From the NCBI GenBank assembly GCA_020746105.1, contig CM036626.1, positions 17,907,001 through 17,971,000 on the forward strand: DNA of 64,000 bases. Direction: 5' to 3'. The notes under the pieces are model-generated. The model ran no database searches and was not told the origin of the DNA. It was given only the letters and a program-made list of their open reading frames with translations. Of this stretch, positions 57,735 through 64,000 are shown in pieces. Position numbers and translations under genes: made by a program. Origin of the DNA: Trogon surrucura. Lineage: Eukaryota; Chordata; Aves; Trogoniformes; Trogonidae. Within the stretch, counting starts at the first letter, position 1. Every line of letters starts with the position of its first letter.

Positions 57735-58115
57735 GTGATGTTAGCAGATCAGTCCCTTTATAAAGGGATTGCGAAAGCCCTATGAAATGCAACTCAAACG
57801 CGCTCGATGTTAAGCATGTGGCTACGGCACATAAAAGCAAAGATAAACCTCAACATGCACTACTCATTCTCGGAAAGCTTGTGAGGGAAGATAAAGGACC
57901 AGGGAATAAAAGGCATCTCGTCGAGTTTTTATATGTGTTTTAAATGACGGAGCTGCATTTAGACAATTTTTATCTTGGCTTCCTCCCCCTCCATAATCTT
58001 CGCACCGAAACAAAAGAACGAAACACAAAGCTAATTAAATACAACTTAATCAGATGAACAATCCGGCGACTCCAAACCCAGCAGTTTAAAAATCTCACGC
58101 TAGCGCTAGCTCCCG
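57735..58115. promoter_or_regulatory. Possible conserved regulatory block with perfect palindromes
   Basis: It contains the 16-bp perfect palindrome TCCCTTTATAAAGGGA at 57753-57768 and the 12-bp palindrome GCTAGCGCTAGC at 58099-58110. Between them lie AAGCTAATTAAATACAAC and CAGATGAACAAT words and retained CpGs in AT-rich DNA (CGTCGAG, CGCGCTCG). There is no open frame of note. The role is inferred. Confidence 0.33.
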
Positions 58116-58128
58116 GGCAGCCTGGCTG

Positions 58129-58142
58129 GAGAGAGAGAGAGA
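58129..58142. repeat. (GA)n microsatellite
   Basis: Seven GA units followed by TAGC. Confidence 0.75.
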
Positions 58143-60090
58143 TAGCATCAAAACCGGGCTCGATCCCACACTCGAGGCAGACACAGTGTCAAGAGGCTCC
58201 CTCTCGAGCTACGCCCAGGGCTGGGAAGCACCAAGAGCCATGAAGCGGAGGGAAGGGTCCACCCACACACAGGCTGCCCAGCCAGGTACCACTAACTGGC
58301 CCAAACCTCACGGCAGCATCCTCCTCAACACGCACGAAATCCCGCCGGCGACGCGATGCTCCCACAGGTTAACGTTATCGCCCATCGCATTAGCGTTCAG
58401 CGATCATTTTCACTTGGCTTTCCATCAGCATTTCACAGTATTACAACAGTGACCAAAATCAAAAGAAAAAAAAAAAAGCGCACCTTTTATCAAAGGCTAT
58501 TCATCAAATATTCTACCGTGACTAAATTCTGTAAGACTAGCAAGTGAGAAACCAGAGGCAACACATAGTTAGACATCCTGCCGAGAAAAAGCCCTCTTCG
58601 AGATGAACCTCATTACCTTTCAACACACAGGTCTGAGAACCAAGCTAACCACACAACAAACCGCTGACCTATGACAGCAGCACTAAACTGCTTGTCCAAG
58701 AATTAAGGCTTCGCTTCTTTTTTTTTTTAACAAAAAAAAAAAAAAGGAAAAAAAGCATGTTCAGCTGCCCACGTGCGGGTTATGTAGAAGCACACTCAGC
58801 CATGAGGTTGTCCAGCATTTGGGCTTTTAGCAGCCTTCATTCTAAAGTACCGTGTATGGTTGTGTGTGCGTCGTACATGCATCTTTTCATCTGTTTCTAC
58901 ATGTACTTTGACAAAGCTTGGACAGGGAAATCTGAAAATGTGACAGCAGTGACCCATCCTGGAGTTACCGACTGTTACTTCTCCAGTCCAGAGGCACAGC
59001 CACCAGTTTGGCGCTGGGGCAACAGCCCATGAGATGCAGCTTCGAGTTCCCATCCCTGCCAAGGGCTCGTGGCTGGCCAGTCCTGTGTCCTCTATGTCTA
59101 TTTATCGTACAATGACAGATTTGGGAACGTTTGTACTAAATCTTAGGGTGACGGGATCACAGCCATTTCAGTCACCCCCTTCCCACCAAAATCCACTGAA
59201 GACACTTCCCTGAACAAGACTAACACTTCTCCATCGGAGCCGGACTGGGTTATGGGAGCACCAAGTTCCTGCACAGCTCCTCACAACAGCCCTGTCCCCC
59301 AAACGCCTCGTGTGGTTGGAGCCAACATGGAAAACACTTGGAGGAAAATACAACTCCCCCCTTTTAACGCTACCAAGAGTGCTGAGGGTGAGGGAAAGAG
59401 CAATAAAGTTTCCTGCAGACCAGGCTTCACAGCTCTTCTGCAGCCAGGGCATGAGGCTTTGGGCTGAAACCTGGAGTTTTGGGGTATTCTGCAGCCAGTA
59501 TCACAGCCCCCCAGGGTGCTGCACATCTACCACAACAGCACATACACACACATGCCCACCAGCCCCCAAGGATAGGGCGGGGTCCTCCATTCCGCCCCCC
59601 CACACCTCAAGGGCCAAACCTGGCCAGCAAAGTGCAAACAAAGCATCAGCAGTACTTGGCAGAGAGACCCCCCTCAGGAACAGCAGGTATCGTCCCTGTC
59701 AATACGCAATGACAGATCAACATTACAGAATCCAAAACTTGAGGCAAACCACTCGGGCATGTGCTGGGGCTCGGGGGGGAAAAAACCGTCTCGCTCCACA
59801 CGCACGCTTGTAGGAAGTGACAAAGTATCACGTCTGCCTGCCACACGAAATATATTTAGCAGCCTATAGATAGCAAACCAACGAGATCCATCTAGCGCGA
59901 GCCCCAGCACACGCACCCAGTCATTCACGGTGACTTTGCACCTGTAGCTTCGCTGGAAAACCAAGGGGATGAGAGAGCAGAGCGAGGAGCTGTGGCTCCC
60001 AACCGCCTCCTTTATCAGCACCATCGCAGTATTTACTGTAACACATGTGACTTAGTGAAGCCCTAGATTAATTAAATGAACTCCTCCATT
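58143..60090. other. Unique non-coding sequence with A/T runs
   Basis: An A run lies at 58464-58477. At 58718-58745, T11 and A14 separated by AAC form a simple A/T hairpin. Overlapping frames at 59168-60024 (94, 81, 116 minus; 167 plus) show no domains. Nothing is recognised. Confidence 0.48.
58718..58757. repeat. T-run / A-run low-complexity inverted repeat
   Basis: T11, then AAC, then A14, then GG and A7. The T and A runs can pair, but this is a trivial consequence of homopolymers. Confidence 0.8.
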
Positions 60091-60106
60091 AATCAATCAA
60101 TCAATC
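60089..60106. repeat. (AATC)n microsatellite
   Basis: About four AATC units in ATTAATCAATCAATCAATCC. Confidence 0.8.
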
Positions 60107-61340
60107 CAGCACAGAGCAGTTGAAATATTGAATTACTTAAGAGCAGCATCTTTATATAGGACTTTTAAAGGTCTGCTCTGGAGGACCTTATCCCCAGTAA
60201 TCAAATTCAGCCTCACATGGAGATGAGCGTAAGAAACCCAGAGGAGGCCCCGAGGCTGCGAGAGCAGAAGCAGGAGCAGCCCCGAGCGGGCACACCCCAG
60301 GGTGCGAGGGACCGCCGGCTCCTGCCTTGGGAAACACTGCCCCATCCGAGGGGCCAGCGAGCTTCTACGGAAGCAAACATCCTCCCAGACCACCCTTGAA
60401 AACACCTTCACAGCCACTGATGGCTGTTCCATCAGGACCACTGATCAAGAAAACCAAGATGAGGATTGCTCAGTCCTCAGGAAGGGCTCACACCCAGCTG
60501 GCAGAGCTGGGTTAGAGGGAAGGAGGGAAGCGGGGCCATGTGCTGGTACTCCAGCAACACCTGAATATGGAACAGGTGCAAGGCCTGTAAAGCCAGTAAA
60601 GGTTATCTAATTTTTATATGTTGAATTTAGGCAGAGAGTTGAAACCAAGACATGCAAGAGCGCTGGTGAGAACATCACCTATAACACCACCAGCGTCCCA
60701 TTACTCTGAAAGCCAGGCACACAAACTGCTAATATGATCAATTTTGCTATCTGCGGCTCCACTTGAGCCAGTATATTTGGACATCAAACAGCAGAAATGA
60801 ACTCTACACCTCTTTCCACTTCCATTTCAGACTGGATGAGGCTAGTGTAGCTATGCCCATCACTGGGAGAAAGGTCTACAGGAAAAAAAGAACCAACAAC
60901 CATCTATTCCATGCATGTAATCATTCCAATTACTGAAAAATCCCTAACTTCAGAAACTTTTTACATAGCACAAGAATTGCTGTTTCCCTTAGGCAATAAA
61001 AAAATTAAAGCTTCACAAGGCTCCCCCTCAAAAAAACAGACCTATAACATCTAGGCAAAAATAGCTAATCCTGGTATGTCTTCCCCCACCCCCGACAAAT
61101 ATTTATATTTTAGCTATTTTAGTTGCAAGAGTCTGACTTATGTGGTTATAACCTCTTCCGTGCTTGCTCTCCTGCCTCCAGCCCTTCCCACCACCACCAC
61201 ATACCCTGCCCTGAGCGGGGACCTCGGTGAAGCACAGACACTACTCTGACTGCTTCTCTCAGACACAAAGGGAGCAAAGTAACAGCCCTGAGATCTTAAG
61301 ACAGGTCATACAGGATCCAGAATGGAGTAAAAATGCAGCA
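60107..61340. other. Unique non-coding sequence, nothing recognised
   Basis: Mixed-composition unique DNA. Open frames of about 60-102 codons around 60130-60610 overlap on both strands. No repeat family is recognised until the CR1 tail that follows. Confidence 0.48.
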
Positions 61341-61431
61341 ATCTCTAGTGGGAGAGAAGTGTCCCTGTCCACAGCAGCTGGGTTGACACTAGACGGTCTT
61401 CAAGGTCCTTTCCAACCTTAACCATTCTACT
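61341..61431 (+). mobile_element. CR1 LINE 3'-end fragment
   Basis: The order of words is that of the CR1 terminus: ATCTCTAGTGGGAG, GTGTCCCTGTCCACAGCAG, GGGTTGACACTAGACGGTCT, CAAGGTCCTTTCCAACC, CATTCTACTGGGT. The final repeat is largely lost. It is about 90 bp and older-looking than the 25.9-kb copy. Confidence 0.85.
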
Positions 61432-62851
61432 GGGTTATGGAGCACATACTTCAGTGCTCTAAACTCACTATTTCTTCTGGCAAAAATAATAACAAAAGAA
61501 AAAAAAATTAAAAAAAAACTTATTACAAGCCCTAAATGTAGGATGGCACAGCAAGTTAACATATTGCTGTACATCCTTTATGGAATTGCATCCAAACCTA
61601 TATTAAAACAACGTTAAGGTTGCAAAAAACCAGGCAACAAAGTTGGCAACATCAATACACAATCTTGATTTACACCTTTGGGATGAGTATTACGAATAAA
61701 TCTTCACTTACACAATTGTATTTCTTCTATGGGACTCTCAAGTAATGTGAAAGTATTAAGCATTTTTTTTTATCATTATAAAATTCGTACTCCCAGTAGC
61801 TCACACTGGTTATTCAGGACATATTATCCAAATCTGAAGCCAAAAATAGAATTACCAAGCTCCTCTTGACCATGTCTCCAGCCCCCTCATTACAGTATCA
61901 GGGTTTGTGACATTAACGAAATCCTCCTCACCTCAGCTTGCAGAGAAGTTCAACAGCATCACAACCATCACTGGTGGAGAACCGAGACAAAGCAAACAGG
62001 AGGCTATTGATAGCTTCTGGTTTGAGTTACCCAATAACTTGAGGCACCAATCTGAGCCCACCCTGACTCATGGTCTTTATGGCTGCTAACAACCCCACGT
62101 CCCAACTGGCCTCAGCTGTGGTTGCAAATCCCCGATCACTTCTGCAAAAGTGGCCCCAGGTGTCCCTCAGTGGGCACGCAGAAATGAGGAACGGGGAACC
62201 ACATGGCAAGCTTGGAGGACTGGGGTTTGGATGACGTGGCAAAGCCCAAAAAAGGCTCTTCAGGAAGAAAAAAATTAAAAAAAACCCTTCCCCCAAACTA
62301 TATGATGGTGTCAAGAGAGTTTTACAAGGTGTAACAGCCCAGAGGCTCAGCTGGTTAACGTGGCTTATGCCATTTTAACTCTATCATTTCCCAAATCTCA
62401 TGTGCCAGACTACACCACCTTGTTTTCACATACCCCTGTTTTTAATATGTATCAATTGTTGAGAATTTTTTACTCTATCTTTAAGAAATGAGAATTGGAA
62501 CAGCGCCAAGAAGCAGCTATGACCAGAGAGAGCACTGAGGAGACCTGACGCAGCTTTGGCCAACAAGCAGCCCGTGCCACAAGTCACCGCCACCAGAGGC
62601 AACAGCATAACCCGCTGCTGCACCATGCTGCTGGGTGACACTGGGAGCTGCTGATGGCAGCTTCTGAAGAGAAGATCACTCCAACAACTCTAAGTCTGAG
62701 GTTCCTTGTGGTCCCACCAACACTCTAGTATCCTCAAACAGCTCATACCTTGATGACTCTCATGTGATTCATTGAGAAACCAGGAGCTCCCACAGCTCCT
62801 TGGGGTATCTGCAGCCACCTGGTACCTGGAGGTACCTACTGCTAAGGTGGG
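61432..62851. other. Unique non-coding sequence, nothing recognised
   Basis: An A-rich run lies at about 61497-61519 and another at 62265-62285. Short frames of up to 95 codons are not supported. The sequence just before the SINE (GGTACCTGGAGGTACC, near 62821) contains a small direct repeat of GGTACCT. Confidence 0.5.
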
Positions 62852-63032
62852 GGCTGGTTAGCTCACTCGGTTAGAGTGTGGTGCTGATAACACCAAGGTC
62901 ACGGGTTCAATCCCCATTTGGTCCCCATGTGTTGCCTGATCTCGTTGAGAGGCGTCCCTGCCCATGACAGGGAGGTTGGATTAAATGATCTCCGAGGTCC
63001 CTTCCAGCCTAGGCCATTCCATGATTCTATGA
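62852..63032 (+). mobile_element. tRNA-Ile-derived SINE with CR1-like tail (TguSINE1-type)
   Basis: The first 73 bases (62852-62924) align colinearly with a vertebrate tRNA-Ile. They show an A-box region GGTTAGCTCACTCGG, an anticodon-loop region GTGCTGATAACACC with GAT at the anticodon position, and a B-box GGGTTCAATCCCC. The acceptor stem no longer pairs (mismatches at several of seven positions), so it is not a tRNA gene. From about 62930 the sequence changes to a CR1 3' end, with words GTTGCCTGATCTCGTTGAGA, GCCCATGACAGGGAGG and TGATCTCCGAGGTCCCTTCC, and terminal ATTCCATGATTCTATGA. A tRNA head for RNA polymerase III and a LINE-matched tail for borrowed reverse transcription is the standard SINE design. 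No clear target-site duplication is visible. Confidence 0.88.
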
Positions 63033-64000
63033 CCAACCAGTGGCACCACCATTGCAAAGATTTCGACGTCTGCCAGAAATCCTTCCACTGACGAGACTTT
63101 CCCCTTTACGCTGTGGGGGCTCACACAGGGTGCCAGGGGGGCCCTGTCACCCTACGTGGCACCACCGGAGGAGGATGCTGAGGCACTGTGGGACTCGTCC
63201 TCCCCCACCACAGCTCGGCAGGACCCTCGGCGCCGGGCAGCGTGCCATACGGCTGCCCTGGCTTCCCCCCGCTAGTGACAACTCCTGCACACCGCCTGCA
63301 CAGAGACGCTGCAGCTCTGTTAAAAATACACACGCACATGCATATGCATCCATACGTTAACAAAGAAGAATCCTTTCCGCGGCGACGAGCTGTGCCGTCG
63401 CTCCATTATGTGCCCGTTTGGGTTTGCTCGGGCAGCTGAAGAGACTTGGTGGGATCGACGGGTGCTCTCAGCAGACTTACCACACGCCCTGCAGCTTAAT
63501 TTCTGGGCCTCTGAATTCTAGAGAAAGTCACACGTATTGTTCTAAAGCGGCGTATCTCAGTTTTGCTAAACACTTGAATTGTCTTTAATGTGCTGAGGAA
63601 GGGGCTGAACTAATATATAGAAACTGCCCAAGTATCCCATTTTTACCCTGATCTACAGCGTTCTCCATCCCCCTGGGTAATCTGCACTTTCTTCTCTTTC
63701 AAAAACTCCCGCAAAAGGCATTTACACTCAATGCACAGTCTTATTAGCACCCGATATATACTCCCTTTTACAAAGCGTGTGATTCACTTTTACAAAGTGT
63801 TTACTTCGACTTCCCCCTCACAGAAACAACACGCAAGTGTTGCCATTTCACATGAGAGACTGAGGGGAGTGCGTTTCTGAAACAGGTTACTAAAACAAAG
63901 ATGCGATTTGAATAAATCAGCAAAAAAAAAAAAAAGGAAAAAAAAATCAACAGTGAAAAGCTTGCGCCGCAGTTGCTCTGCCTAAAGAGAACTGCGAAAG
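63033..64000. other. Unique non-coding sequence to the window end
   Basis: GC-richer to about 63450, with overlapping frames of 106 and 83 codons plus and 80 and 68 codons minus. The run ACACACGCACATGCATATGCATCCATAC near 63329 is alternating purine-pyrimidine in part. An 11-mer CTTTTACAAAG recurs with a 22-bp period at 63765 and 63787. An A-rich run lies at 63922-63946. No gene is recognised. Confidence 0.48.

Noticed and set aside
58718-58745. Poly-T/poly-A hairpin as a structured RNA
   Set aside because: Pairing is a trivial result of two adjacent homopolymers and there is no loop or flanking conservation signal.
62852-62925. Functional tRNA-Ile gene with GAT anticodon
   Set aside because: The acceptor stem is broken at several pairs and the sequence continues directly into a CR1 tail without a poly-T terminator. 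It is a SINE head.
1-64000. CRISPR array, operons, phage or insertion-sequence genes
   Set aside because: There are no regularly spaced identical repeats with unique spacers, no tandem co-directional genes and no transposase-like frames. CR1 and SINE remnants mark the DNA as vertebrate.

Overview
This window looks like non-coding chromosomal DNA from a bird, most likely a passerine. Two observations support this. First, it carries several 3'-end fragments of CR1 LINEs ending in the short ATTCTATG-type repeat typical of avian CR1. Second, at 62852-63032 it carries a short element with a degraded tRNA-Ile-like head joined to a CR1-like tail. That composite architecture is known from passerine SINEs such as TguSINE1 of zebra finch, while most other birds are considered almost SINE-free. 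I cannot name the species or the locus.

I find no protein-coding gene, no intact RNA gene and no exon I would defend. The longest open frames are about 150-207 codons, close to what chance gives for six frames of 64 kb. They run through homopolymers, repeat copies or mutually overlapping frames, and none resembles a protein family I recognise. The window is therefore either intergenic (a gene desert) or the inside of a very large intron.

Layout: 1-5600 is unique sequence with a moderately GC-rich patch. 5580-6640 is an AT-rich block that looks conserved and contains a small hairpin. 6722-11100 is unique sequence. 11100-11290 and 14270-14680 are homeodomain-site-rich blocks. A CR1 tail lies at 16935-17004. 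17340-17800 is a regulatory-looking block. 20113-20245 is the most CpG-dense point of the window. 21056-22130 is a long AT-rich block. A 330-bp CR1 copy lies at 25877-26210. 26941-27700 is another AT-rich block. 28-40 kb is mostly featureless unique DNA. Candidate regulatory blocks follow at 40086-40470, 45480-45770, 48475-48620, 50790-51440, 56580-57290 and 57735-58115. They are interspersed with CR1 tails at 46288 and 61341, an ancient foldback-like repeat at 52538-52605 and a degenerate 13-bp tandem array at 54238-54327. The SINE lies near the right end.

Nothing here suggests an operon, phage, CRISPR array or any other prokaryote-type system. The recognisable interspersed repeats sum to well under 1 kb, so the window is repeat-poor even for a bird. 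Together with scattered AT-rich blocks full of TAATTA, SOX and octamer-like words, this fits a regulatory landscape around a developmental gene. That reading is inference. It needs a cross-species alignment, which could not be run here.
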